Shown: positions 46,988 through 58,501, numbered from the stretch's first letter. The stretch: 64,000 nt of DNA from Druceiella hillmani (GCA_039881145.1 JAYKKI010000077.1:3418501-3482500); one strand, 5' to 3'. A program made the numbers and translations. Notes: generated by a model not told the origin, from the letters alone.

Positions 46988-47087
46988 TGATTACATAAAA
47001 TTCACTTCATCGCTTATACTTAGTAAAGTCTAATAGTAATAATGTCCCATAATTAAATGTAACTGTGGTTGTTAGGAAGCCTCTTTA

Positions 47088-47109
47088 CGTAGGGTCATTA
47101 GACCCTACG
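47088..47109. repeat. 22-bp hairpin at the LTR element's insertion site
   Basis: CGTAGGGTC - ATTA - GACCCTACG. The last five bases (ctacg, 47105-47109) are the left copy of the target-site duplication, so the element landed at the edge of a hairpin. Confidence 0.85.
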
Positions 47110-47349
47110 TGTAGTGTTTGTGCATTAGTGCTACGTAATAGATACATACTCGCACAAGAATGAGGTAATGCACTGTCAATCGCACGATAGAGATCCGCTA
47201 GAGTGGATGTATTCCTGCACAGTGCTCGGTGTGGTAAGTGAGCCAGTAATCTATATACATCGGCTAGAGTGGATGTATTCCTGCACAGTGCTTGGTGTGG
47301 TAGGCGAGCCAGTGATATATATACATTATAGGAGGTAAGGTATCCTACA
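47110..47349 (+). repeat. 5' LTR (240 bp) with internal 66-bp tandem duplication
   Basis: Starts TGTAGTGTTTGTGC, ends ATCCTACA. The stretch beginning 'gctagagtggatgtattcct' is present twice (47197-47262 and 47263-47328). The 3' LTR has it once, which accounts for most of the length difference. Confidence 0.85.
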
Positions 47350-47351
47350 AG

Positions 47352-47364
47352 TGGCGACGAGGAT
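47352..47364 (+). other. primer binding site, tRNA-Ser type
   Basis: TGGCGACGAGGAT begins two bases after the LTR. It is complementary to the 3' end of a serine tRNA as I recall it (ATCCTCGTCGCCA, the AGN-codon serine tRNA). Thirteen bases match before divergence. Confidence 0.7.
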
Positions 47365-48117
47365 AAATGTTAGTGAATATTATACTATTGAATAATTATT
47401 TGTTGAAGTTAGAATTATTGATGATAGAATTATTAATTATTTATTGAAAATAGGAAGGAAATATCGGTTGCAAACGATTTATTCAATTTATGTTTATGGG
47501 TTTACTTACTACTCGCATAAACCTAATTCATGGCAGAAAATAATAAATACGGATATCATTTATTGCATTGGTTAGCAATAACCACTTTAAAAATGCAACG
47601 AAAATTTTAGGGGAGGTTTGCTCGCGACACTAATGCAAGAAATGTTCAGAAATAATTAGATTACTAATTGAAATAATGTTAATCAGAGATCTACTACGAT
47701 TTACTTAGCTGTTTACGCGACATTAATACAACTGATTTGACGTGTTATGTAGGTACAAGAAAATATTTATATACTTGAAATACACTATATATTTTAAATC
47801 TACAAGACAACAACCGTCGTGCATTTATAATACTAATTCCAATAAAGTTTTTATGAGGGACGTAAAATGATTTCCTTTGATCTCAATAAACACAAATAAA
47901 ACTGATTTACATGTTAAAACCGGTACAATAAACTATTTATATAATTGTAAAATAAAAGATAACTACCCTTTATATGTTGTAACAATTGAAATAATTGTAA
48001 ATTGATGGAACGCAGTGAAAACAATGACACGATCTAACCAAGGAAATGTGGACAACTAATATATAATTATGAGATGGTGCCTGCATTAAAATGTGATCGT
48101 GACGTTTCATTTCCAGA
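47365..48117. other. 5' internal region of the LTR element, unassigned
   Basis: AT-rich leader between the primer site and the palindrome array; no reading frame of note. Confidence 0.4.
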
Positions 48118-48665
48118 GATAGTGATTCCATTAAATTCCATCCATTAAATCGGAAACGTGATTATCGTTAAATTGGTAACGTTTCCTCGTTAAATCGTAA
48201 ATATATTCTACATTAAATTAGCGATAAAGTTCCTAATTAAATTATTCATGTTACTCATTTAATTGAGAATACAATCTCCGTTAAATTGGAGATTGGTTTA
48301 CTATTAAATTGGTGATATTTCCCATTAAATTGGGAATGTGTTCTCCATAAAATTGGAGATTAGTTCACCATTAAATTGGTGATGTTCACTGTTAAATTGG
48401 TGATGTTTCACATTAAGTTGGTGACGTTTCCCATTAAATTGAGAGTATGTTCTCCATTAAATTGTAGATGAGTTCACCATTAAATTTGTGATGTTTCCCA
48501 TTAAATTGGCAATAGGATATCCATTACATAGGAGATGAGTTCACTATTAAATTGCTGATATTCACCAATAAATTGGTAATGTTTCCCATTTCATTGGAAG
48601 TAGGATCTCCATTAAATTGGAGATTAGTTCACCAATTTTGTGATGTTTCCGATTTCGTGGAAAAA
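48118..48665 (+). repeat. array of ~24 short palindromes (22-23-bp spacing) with changing stems
   Basis: A constant centre ATTAAATT is enclosed by matching stems that differ between units: CACC/GGTG, CCC/GGG and CTCC/GGAG. Examples are TCACCATTAAATTGGTGA, TTCCCATTAAATTGGGAA and TCTCCGTTAAATTGGAGA. In the clearest part (about 48270-48640) the three stem types follow each other in a ~67-bp three-unit order. Early units are more diverged. The array lies in the leader of the LTR element, upstream of where gag is expected. Confidence 0.85.
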
Positions 48666-51009
48666 TATCATCACGGGGGTAGATTTTGATTGTCTAAAGG
48701 CTTGCTAGCTTTGACGGCATGGTGAACGCAGGTTCAATTTCCTTTTCCGCTCGTCAAGCGGGACTGGACTAACATGATGTAACCTTGAGTCTAATCTTTT
48801 ATGATAACCGTTAAAATTAGATCTCGAAGCGGTCAGCGGTTCAGTGGGTGTAATATGGGAACAGTGGAAGTTGTCTTACAAATTGCTTGAACCTCGACAA
48901 AAAAGAGAGCAACAAATTTGCTATTTCAAAAAGAAACAGAACTTCAAGAAATATTTTTTATCTAGCCAGGTACAAGTATATAGCGGAAAAATCAATATTT
49001 CAACAGCAAACGAATGAAAGGCGCATATATTTCGCAAACCAAGGGAGAAAGTTTAATACAACAATTTTATAATATTTAATAAAATAAGGTATTAGGCTAA
49101 CGACATAAGTTCGGTGAAGAATAAAAAAAACATTTCAACGAGGGAAAACGTGGAAAAGGAAATTTAAAAAAAAATATTTTAAATATGGCAGGCGCAGTAG
49201 TTCTAAGTACAACTCACAAGTTTCTATATATCGATCAATAGTATGTCATAAGCTGCATAGTTATAATGTTATGGAATATGCTGAAAAACAAGATTGAATC
49301 AAAGAAAGAAGAAAATAGAATAGAAGCAGAAAAAGAGAAACTTTAATTAGAACTGACAAAAACACGATACTTTAAGATATTAAGGAATTTATTATATATT
49401 CAAAATAGATAAAGAAGTAATAATAGAATGCGACTTGTGAATATAAAAGAGGATTTTGACAATGATAAACTTAAAGAACTACAAGTAAGTAAACATTTCC
49501 TAAGCTAGGACAATAAACCTTGGCTGTCAAGAGTTCATTGGAAGCTGAAGTAACAATCTACCATCTATAGTATAAAGAACAGATTCAGGAATTTGCTGGA
49601 TAATGCAACGGTGATATGTTTAGGGCTTATGAAAGTAAGACACGACAGGGGAAGTAAAAAAGCAAATTCCAAAATTCGAAAAGATATCGGCACTAATTTT
49701 GATTGATAAAACATATAAACCTATCGAAGAACACTTATTTATATTGAAGAGAAAATAGAGAAAAATCAAGGAGTTATTGGATTCTAATAAACTGGAAAAT
49801 TAAATGAATCGGTTTCATAATTTTGGCCTAGTATGCCCATATTAAAAGATAATTGGAAAGTACGTTTAGGTATTGCTAGAAGACGCGCAAATAGAGCAAT
49901 ACTCCAACAGAATTATATTACAGTATATGGAACATTTGCCACCCAAGATAAGAAAAGCAAATTTATTTACTAATAAGAATTTCGGAGAGTATGTTGATTA
50001 AATATAAATACATGATAAATTTAATTAACGACAGCAGCAAAGGAGAACATAAGTCACAATGATCGAAAGTGTTACCTACTTAATAAATATCTGAAGAAAA
50101 GAGACCGTTACACAAGTATATGAAAATCATGTCTGAAATTAGTGCATCGAGGATGATTAAACGATCATAGAGTTTTCTAAGACTAATAAATTACATTAGT
50201 AAAATAATCCCAAATTTGGCCAAAAGGACAAAACTGCCAATAGAACTGGGGAGGAAAAAATTTTAAAAAAATCAAATTGAAGACTTTGGACAGATAAAGA
50301 AATAAATGTGACATAAGTTTAAAATGAATTAATTGTAAAGAAACTTTGCTTCTTGTCCTTGATTTCATATCAAGGACAAGAAGCAAATAATAACGGATGC
50401 CAAACCCCGTTAGGACAGGGACTGTTTTAGTCAACACAAATAAAAATAGTCCTACGATAAAGTTCAAAAAATAGTCCTAAGCAACATGAACGGAAATCGG
50501 GTTCTAACAAACTGTGAACGAAAATATAGCTCAAGAGGAAAGTAAGAACTGACTCTTATTTAGGCTTTCGAGCATTTTAAGATGTTCTTTTATAGGAAGT
50601 ATTTAAGTCATTAATAGACCTTTTTTCACTTGACTTGTATTTAAACCAAAATCAAGACCCTGGACCCATGTTAAACAATGTGCTCTCGGGCTGCAGATTT
50701 ACTGATACAACATAGAGTATGTAATATAATATATAACAGATCCGCTGGAGCTAAAGATTAAAATATTTTATAGAGGACGACTAGATGTATAAATTAGTAC
50801 AACTGGAAAGACGTCACTAAATATCTATGCGAGACGTGAATACATGCTCTAAATATGGAAATTAAAAATGTGGGGAAACGTATATAACGATTATGTTTTC
50901 ATGAAAACGGAACCGTAAATTTAGGAAACGGGTATTACACGCAACGTACGTAAGTTATCCTGGATAGTGGCTATGAGGGAGATTAGGGTCTTAGGTCTGG
51001 ATGTAGAGG
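48666..51009 (+). other. decayed internal (gag-pol) region of the LTR element
   Basis: A-rich sequence with many stops in all frames, consistent with a dead coding region, but no zinc knuckle, protease or RT motif could be identified. A B-box-like 'gcaggttcaatttcc' occurs near 48730 and is not convincing as a tRNA or SINE. Confidence 0.4.
50345..50387. repeat. perfect 19-bp hairpin, 5-nt loop
   Basis: Arms 50345-50363 (TTTGCTTCTTGTCC...) and 50369-50387 are exact reverse complements around TTCAT. It lies within the LTR element. Confidence 0.9.
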
Positions 51010-51360
51010 AGTGATAAAGAGATAGCGGTGAAAGTTGTAAGGGATAGGACTGCCAAGTACACCTGCAAATATACCCAAAATACCCGAAGGAGGATTGTCG
51101 AACAATGAATATTTGTTACTCATCAAGAATTACTACAGTTGCTACGAGGAAATGAAAATAAGCAAAAACAATCACGAATTCACAAATTAATAATCTAAAA
51201 AAAATAATGTTTGGATTATCCAGCGTCTATTATTGCAGACAATGGTTGGTAATTCGCAAGTGAGGAGTTTAAGGCCTCCTGCAGAGAATGCGACATTAAG
51301 CTTTTTAATTTCCTGGCGTTAGATAAACGGTAAAATACAATACCAAACAGTTTATTAAAT
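51010..51360 (+). pseudogene. Gypsy-type integrase core remnant
   Basis: KVVRDRTAKYT (Asp at 51043-51045) matches the first catalytic Asp region ('vvDrfTKy'). LDYPASIIADNG, in the same frame 65 codons on (Asp at 51238-51240), matches 'P..IisDnG'. It continues through a stop into FASEEFKASCRECDIK, matching 'F.S.eF..fc...gI'. About 33 codons later, in a shifted frame, NGKIQ stands where 'NGqvE' is expected, so the third catalytic Glu appears to be Gln. Stops and the frameshift make it non-functional. Confidence 0.75.
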
Positions 51361-51818
51361 GGTCTCAAGATTAGCCATAGTAAAGGAAAAGAGGTATGAA
51401 TACGTATTTATAACACGGCTTCTCATTCGGTAAGAGGTAAATGGCATTCGAATTTTCGGCAAAAGATAAAACGGAAATTGTTTTCCCGTATTCAGTGGGA
51501 GTATTAAAAACAGAAAAGAAATAAGATTCAGAAAAAACAAAAAGAGTTAAGGAGATGGAGGAAGCAAACAAACTTACATGTAGCTTCAACCCTTCACCAA
51601 ATTTAGTGGATATGTCCGTAGTAGAGAATGTTACTAAGACGAATGATGAAACAATGCAAATATTAAGACAGTTCAAGATGAGACTATTGAAGATCAAAGT
51701 CATATGAATACTCAAACAAGCGATTAAAATGACGGCTAGTTATAAATTAACTCATCGATATTTCCTTGGTTGCCTCCTTGATTAAACTAAACTCCTTAAT
51801 TTAATTCAATTAATTAAT

Positions 51819-51828
51819 AAGAAAGGAA
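51819..51828 (+). other. polypurine tract
   Basis: AAGAAAGGAA directly before the 3' LTR, the expected plus-strand primer site. Confidence 0.7.
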
Positions 51829-51995
51829 TGTAGTGTTTATGCATTAGTGTATCTACGTAATAGATACATACACTGTATCACTAGCCGTCAATCGCACGAC
51901 AGAGCTCGGCGAGAGCGGACGTATTCCTGCACAGAGCTTGGTGTGGTAAATGAGCCAGTGATCTATATACACTATAAGAGACAAGATATCTTACA
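51829..51995 (+). repeat. 3' LTR (167 bp)
   Basis: Begins TGTAGTGTTTATGC and ends ATCTTACA. It shares 'cgtattcctgcacag', 'cttggtgtggta' and 'gagccagtgat' with the 5' LTR but has a single copy of the 66-bp segment. Confidence 0.85.
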
Positions 51996-52000
51996 CTACG

Positions 52001-55000
52001 TATACAGTATAAATTACTATCCTAGTGTCCAATAGTACAAGTTGCCGACCGGCTGTTTGCCCAAAATCTATAAATTCAAATTGCTACTCGAGCACTAAGT
52101 TAATAAATCGTTCTCCTTCGTCTATCAAAATAAGCGTAAACAGAAACCGATTGTTTACTTCCTTCGTCTTTCAAATACAGGACGTTGACTCGATCTGTTA
52201 TCTCGTACGTTTATCTTCAAGGACCTAAATTTACTGGTTATAATATGTAAGAGTGAATTTTGATATTTATAATGTCGATAAAAATCAGTGAAACCTTGTC
52301 AAGTTTTTTTTAAGCTATTATTTATTGAGATGTTTATTATTACTTCAGTATATACAAATACACGAGGCGAATACGTTGCTTCCAAAAGAAAATTATTAGT
52401 TGAAATTAAAGTAATACGTGAAAATGAAACCAATTTCTTTAAGTTGGGGTCAAATATATATTACTACCTAATTTTCTGCGTGTCTATATAAACGTAAAAT
52501 AACAGCTAAGTGTAATGAACATGTATTAAGCAGAATTAGGTATTTGTCAACGTCCTGTGAAATTGTCACTGCAAGTCTATTGTAACAAATTTTAATTGAC
52601 GGTTGAAATCAAATTCTAATATCTAGAATTTGTTCCACACTCTTCAAATATTTGCTGAAAAATTTAAAGCCGAGAAGGAGCTGGAGCTTAATATTTCACA
52701 GATCGGGTATTAAGCCTTTTAAAAAGTGGTAAATGAAATCTCAATCGATTTAAAACCAAAATCCAATGACTCGGTGAAATGCGTAAAAAAATATGTCACT
52801 CCTATTTTACATGTTTGGATAAATATTTAAATTTGTTTATAACATTTTGCTTATTTTATTGAGACCTTTATTTGAAGCATCCGCTTACAAAATGTCACGT
52901 ACCGAAGTTTAAAAATATAAAATTAGTGCTGCTGTGACGCACGGACTTGACGAAGTTGCAAGATTTCTTTATATAATTATGGGCACGCACAGATAAAAGT
53001 AGTATGAAGTTATATGAGATATCAATTTTTAAAATGACATTTTGAACGTCTGTTTCGATTAGAGATTTTTTAAATCATAGTCCAAATTTACTTTTGTGCT
53101 GCAGTAAAACATAGACAAATACAAAGGTGGTGCAGAGAAATATAAGTAGTTATTATTAAAACTGTAGGTAAGTTACGAAAATATAAGGTTCAATATTATT
53201 TATTTCCAGCTGTCTACAAAAGATGCTTGAGAGAGGCTAATCCATACTCTGCAATTTATATGCGCACAAAGCTTTTGTCACGACAAGGTTCAAAGATTTT
53301 TAATATTTACGGAAAACAATATATTCATGGAAAATGTTTAAATTATTGAAAGACAGGCTAATTTACGTGATTTTTGAATTATAATTATATAGTTTTGTAT
53401 TCCTTTGTATTTATCCTGAATGGCTTGGAAAGTATTTTATTATAGTAAGTATTTTATATAGATAATATTATAGTTAATTACCAAAAACAAATATGAAAAA
53501 TTCATGGAAAACGCGACTAAGATTATTTTTTATATATAGATTCTTAATACACGGTTTAATATCAAGAATATTTCTTGCAAAACTCAAAAATATGTTAGCA
53601 TATCAAATTATATAGTATTTATTTACAAAACAACTGAACTTATTGTTTTTTACTATCACAAAAAAATAATATTACCTTTTTTGTAACATAATCATAACCT
53701 TAAATATGATAACCAAGTTACTGTCAATAGTAATTATTTTAAAGAAGCGTTGACCATTTTCAAAATAAAGTTAAGAAACAAATTCACCATAACAGTACAT
53801 GAAAAAAAGATCGAAATTACTTGCGCGTAATTATATTTTGGGTGCTATTTCAAAAATTAAAAAACGAAGACAAAAAATTATATATCTACACTTTAATAAC
53901 TACACTTTCATAACAAATAAGTAATTGAATAAATATGAATAAGTAGTTAATAATATAAATAAAAACAAGTAATTAATAAGCATCCCTATTTTCTTATAAA
54001 GATAGAATGTTAGAGTGAACCAATACTTAAAATAATAATTTCACATATCTTCATAACAAATATGATACCTACTCGTATATTTGTAAGCTCTCTTGGAGAT
54101 AAACCTAGACCAAACAAATTATTTTATCAACTACGAGCGCAGATAAAATGTTCTATTATTGTTTTTTAACCTAAAAACAACAATTACGTATATGCGTATG
54201 TATGATTCTCTTTATCTCTCAAAGTATGGAGCAAAAATTTAATAAAATGTAATTACCCTATTTAGACAGCTTATTAGATATAAATGAGTAAATGTTAAAA
54301 TACAATGCTTTAAAACTTTAATCTATATCCTGGATGATCTTTTTGTGGCTTCGTTTTTTTCTTTTAATTAATTCAGGCCATATGATCACTAGGCGATAAT
54401 AGGTCATATCTCAATTAAAAGTAGGCCACACTTCAGTCAAAATGCATGTGTTTCGAGGTGTTTTTAATAATCTTTCGATTCAAATCGATAAAACAGTTTT
54501 CGACTTAAATCAGAAGGAAATTTAGTCTGAATTTTATTGTCGACATTTTTTAAGCCAGGAAATCATTATCGTTATAATTATAAATATTATCATTATAAGT
54601 CAATATTTCATATGATTTAGTTAACACCTAATTGAGTGAAAAAAGAATAAATGCCTACAATTAAAAGTATGAACATAGTTAAATATTTAATTACGAAGTT
54701 CGTATGAAAAATGTAAAAAAATTAAGTTTTGACTGTTTATATTGGATGAAAGACAAAACAATTTTTACGAGTCTTGGAATATGCTAATCAATTTGTACTT
54801 CAATTTGTTTTAAGATCAAACAAGTGCAGGAATTTTTTCCATCGTTATCTAAAAAACATGTTTTTTCCTTGATTATGTCTTCTATATTAGGCTACTGTTG
54901 TTTGCGATACATTCGCGAATGTAGATAACCAGTCATCTCATTTGCTAGAGATATTTATACTTCGAAGCATATATTAAATTGCCTTTATTTCGTTATTCGT

Positions 55001-55950
55001 TATCGTAAAATACCATTACGACGTTTTCAAATGCATTCGCTTATCATCTATCTCTTTATTTTTGGTGTTTTGTAGCTCGAAAGAAATGAAAACAGAACCC
55101 TCATAATATCACGCACACGTCCCTCTGTCTGCCAAAAAAACATTTATGTAAAAATGTTAGAGAAGCAAATGAAGTTCTTACGCATAATGTTTTTTTTTAA
55201 TTTCACGGTTTTAATTAATCAAATAAGTTACAGATTCCAAAAACTATATTTTTCAAAATTATTTGTCAGGTAATTGTGCAAACATTATATGATATAAAAA
55301 TATCCACAAAAATAAATAGCCCAAATTGCTAGTCACAGTTATGAAAACAACGACTTTACTAGATGTTTACCGTAAATTTTGAGGAATCCGAGATAGTTTT
55401 ACGTGAAAAATAATATTTATATTTGTAAATAAATGTTTATTATTATAATTTAATAGAACCATTACATACCTTAATTCTTATATGCGCGAAATATTCATAA
55501 TATGAGTTCAACTAAATTTCATATTTTATTTACCATCACATCCATTTTGTTAGGTAATTTTAATATCCGACTTATGTTGAAAAATGCAATCCAATGCCTA
55601 TTATTCTGCATTATTGAAATATTACTGACTTTTCAGACGTGAACTTACCTACAAGCTGTAACATTAAATCATGTTATCTTAACGTTGTAATAACTTTCTT
55701 GTATTTTCTTCTCTTTGTTTTTCTTCACTTTTTATATAGTTTAATATTATTTTGTATATTTATTATACCTTTATCATGATAAAAAGTTTAATTTGTTTAT
55801 GTTAGGAATTTATATAAGAATATTTTACGAAATACACCCTGTTCTTCGACTTTTTATTACTTTTCTGAAAATATTTAATACGTCAATATAAATCAAAAGA
55901 CGTGAGTTTTGATATTTCATGCTATTAAAATTAAATGTTAGAAAAATTAA
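52001..55950. other. long AT-rich non-coding stretch
   Basis: No gene or defined element seen over nearly 4 kb. A 'acagaaccctcataat...ctctgtctgcc' stretch near 55098-55130 may be a scrap of the moth-type repeat. Confidence 0.45.
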
Positions 55951-56003
55951 TGAGTTTTGTTATATTGAATACATTTGGCGTTAATTTTGCAGAAATTCAT
56001 TAT

Positions 56004-56582
56004 TCACAATTAAATGAAACTACGTGATGTAGTATTATTTCTACTTTCTTTAAGTTCTTTACCACGACCTAGGTTTCGTTGTATTACAACATCGTCGGGT
56101 GGGATATTAGCAAAGATTAACTCTTAGGATCAACAAACAGCATTTATATGTTTCAAACACAATAGCGGAAACCTGGTTTGTGCGGATTTTTCCATTGCTT
56201 ATGTTAGTGAGTTTATTGCAAGGGCGCAGTGTAGGTTTTATTATATTACCGAGAGTTATACAGTATTTTAGTGAGGGTAATAAATTCAATTGTTGTTATT
56301 ATGTGAGGTTATACAATGCAAACTTTACGGTGTATATAATAAAAATAAATGGAAGTTATTATCGGTAATATATTTATACAAAAGCAAGGATATTTGAAAG
56401 TAACGACAATGTAATACACTAATTCTACATATCTCCGGTTTTGTGTATTCATATATTTCTTTATTCATTTCTTTTCATTTTTCGTTTTTATTATATATAC
56501 TTATATTTATATGTGTATTAGTGCTGAAACAATTTCCAGGGTACTGTAGTATCAATGTTGTATATTTATATTATATCTAGAA
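56004..56582 (+). repeat. PLE left terminal arm
   Basis: About 579 bp, the inverted counterpart of 57374-57959, differing by scattered substitutions and small indels (I estimate mid-90s percent identity by eye). The stop codon of the internal frame lies in its innermost bases. Confidence 0.85.
56056..56116 (-). ncRNA. hammerhead motif with U4-to-C core change
   Basis: On the coding (minus) strand the helices and GAAAC..GTC are intact, but the core reads CCGACGA for CTGAAGA. The A-to-C change is at the tolerant position 7; U4 to C is expected to impair cleavage. Confidence 0.65.
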
Positions 56583-57373
56583 TATATTAAGAATGGGTGA
56601 TGATATTATATTTAGTTGTTCATTTAATATATTAACCTTGGTATCTTTTTTATGTCTGTTTATTTCTAATGTTTCTAGCATATTAAGTTTATTACCTTTT
56701 GTATTTATTTGTAATATATAGGGGGCATTATCACTATGGGGGTGATGGTTATTTTCAATGAGATGTTTAGCAAAGTGAGATGTGTCTGGTTTATTATTTC
56801 GCCAGCTGGCAATGTGTTCTTTATATCTTGTATTAAAATCTCTTCCAGTTTGACCTGTGTATACACTGTTACAGTCGTTACATTTAAGTTTATAGATACC
56901 ACTCTTTTTATGTTTATCTATTTTTTCTTTATTATTAATAAGGGTTTTACCCAAGTTATTTAAAGTACTATACGTACATGTTATATTATTTATATTTTTA
57001 TTATTAGTTAAGAGTTTTCCTAATTTGAGTGATATATTACCTATGTATGGGATAGATTTATAGTAAATATTATTATTATTGGGTACGACCGGGTATATTT
57101 CTTGTATTAGTATTTTTCTTAATTTATTATGGTACAGTTTTGTGACAATTGATGGGTCATAATTATTATTTATTGCGTTTTGTTTTATAGTTTTTATTTA
57201 TTTACGTAGATTAGGTTTTCCTAGAGGGATGGTTAAAGCTCTGTGAATCATGGAATGGAAGGCTACTAACTTATGGGACAAAGGGTGTTGAGATTGACCA
57301 TTAATTATGGAGTGTGTAAATGTGTGTCTTTTTTTTATATATTTTTTTATACAATTTAGTATATTTAGAAGAC
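56577..57373 (-). pseudogene. Penelope-like polymerase remnant: RT C-terminus plus GIY-YIG endonuclease
   Basis: PLE polymerases join a reverse transcriptase to a C-terminal GIY-YIG nuclease. Here the frame starts inside the RT thumb or linker: TFTHSIINGQSQHPLSHKLV, AFHSMIHRALTIPLGKPNL, an in-frame stop (TAA, complement of 57198-57200), then SIVTKLYHNKLRKILIQEIY, IPYIGNISLKLGKLL and TCTYSTLNNLGKTL. The nuclease follows: SGIYKLKCNDCNSVYTGQTG with GIY, the PLE-typical CxxC, YTG in place of YIG, then RDFNTRYKEH and a later HFAKHLIENNH. The domain from the Met at 56954 has 125 residues and ends at TAG (56577-56579) in the left arm. Apart from the one stop the frame is open throughout, so decay is mild. 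The RT palm with its catalytic Asp residues is missing, so it cannot be autonomous. Confidence 0.85.
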
Positions 57374-57959
57374 TTCTAGATATAATATAAATATACAACA
57401 TTTATACTACAGTACCCTGGAAATTATTTCAGCACTAATACACATATAAATATAAGTATATATAATAAAAACAAAAAATTAAAAGAAATAAATAAAGAAA
57501 TTCATGAATACACAAAACCGGAGATATGTAGAATTAGTGTATTACCTTGTCCTTACTTTCAAATACCCTTGCTTTTGTATAAATATATTACCGATAATAA
57601 CTTCCATTTAATTTTATTACATACACCGCAAAGCTTGCATTGTATAACCTCACATAATAACAACAATTGAATTTATTACCCTCACTAAAATACTGGTATA
57701 TTGTATAACTCTCGGTAATATAATAAAACCTACACTGCGCCCTGCAATAAACTCACTAACATAAGCAATGGAAAAATCCGCACAAACCAGGCTTCCGCTA
57801 TTGTGTTTGAAACATATAAATGCTGTTGGTTGATCCTAAGAGTTAATCTTTGCTAATAGCCCACCTGAAGATGTTGTAATACAACGAAACCTAGGTCGTG
57901 GTAAAGAAATCAAAGAAAGTAGAAATAATACTACATCACGTAGTTTCATTTAATTGTGA
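57374..57959 (-). repeat. PLE right terminal arm
   Basis: About 586 bp, inverted relative to the left arm. It runs directly into the truncated reading frame on the minus strand. Confidence 0.85.
57847..57907 (+). ncRNA. type I hammerhead ribozyme motif (intact), antisense to the PLE frame
   Basis: TCTTT (57847-57851) and CCAC pair with GTGG and AAAGA (57898-57907). Core CTGAAGA is 57865-57871; helix II GTTGT-AAT-ACAAC; GAAAC 57886-57890; CTAG; GTC 57895-57897; predicted cleavage after C57897. All invariant positions are kept, with the family's extra U before helix II. It lies in the right arm, on the strand opposite to the internal coding frame. Confidence 0.8.
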
Positions 57960-57970
57960 GTTATGTTATA

Positions 57971-58501
57971 CCAAGTTAAAAAAAACGAACTTTAAAATAT
58001 CTATCGCTACTGCAGTTCCCAAAACAGTAACCCCAACAGCATCTTGGCCTTTGGTACTTTTAAGATATCGACCATAAGTATGAAGATATGTAGGTGATAA
58101 CCGTTAAGAACTTTGTTCTCTTTAAATTAGAAATCTACTAAACGCGTATCGGTTGCATTCAGTTTACCGATTCACACAGTGATCTGTCGCGTGTTAGTGG
58201 ACCAAAGTAGATATAAAAATAAATGTGTTTGATGTTTCCAAAATCATTACTTGTTAGCGTTTGGAACAATGGAGTTACTCTTAGTGAAAGGTGATAAGGC
58301 GACATTGGTTGATATGATGTATTTGCTTAGTAAATAGTCTCGTATGTCATAAATAGTTGTTATTGCGTTTGTAATCGAATGAGCAAATAAACTACTGAGA
58401 AACGAGTGAACGCGATTTCGAATCGAAACCTTTATAAAAATGTATTCGAGCAGTTTAAAATACAATAAACAAATTACTCCCTTAAAGTTTACCCTTCCGA
58501 T
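57971..58501. other. AT-rich non-coding stretch
   Basis: No feature seen. Confidence 0.4.

Larger units (their letters stand above)
47110..51995 (+). mobile_element. LTR retrotransposon (Gypsy-type integrase), decayed
   Basis: 4886 bp flanked by 'ctacg' on both sides (47105-47109, 51996-52000). LTRs begin TGTAGTG and end in ACA. A tRNA-Ser-type primer site follows the 5' LTR and a purine tract precedes the 3' LTR. The only coding region I can recognise is an integrase core near 51.0-51.3 kb; the rest of the 4.5-kb interior is full of stops, and gag, protease and RT could not be placed. The leader contains a remarkable palindrome array (48118-48665). The two LTRs differ by a duplication and many substitutions, so the insertion is old. 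Confidence 0.85.
55951..57970 (-). mobile_element. Penelope-like element (PLE) with inverted terminal arms and 14-bp TSD
   Basis: Coding strand is minus. Right arm (57374-57959) and left arm (56004-56582) are near-identical inverted repeats that both begin TCACAATTAAATG at the outer ends. Between them is a ~790-bp remnant encoding the end of a PLE polymerase. A ~40-bp tail ('ttggcgttaattttgc') extends past the left arm, as the tail extension does in Penelope. Flanks 'tgagttttgttata' (55951-55964) and 'tgagttatgttata' (57957-57970) agree in 13 of 14 bases, with the second overlapping the arm end. Each arm carries a hammerhead motif. Most of the RT is deleted. Confidence 0.8.

Noticed and set aside
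48118..48665. CRISPR-like array reading of the palindrome repeats
   Set aside because: Repeats are contiguous short palindromes without unique spacers, lie inside an LTR retrotransposon, and the DNA is animal-type; no cas genes.
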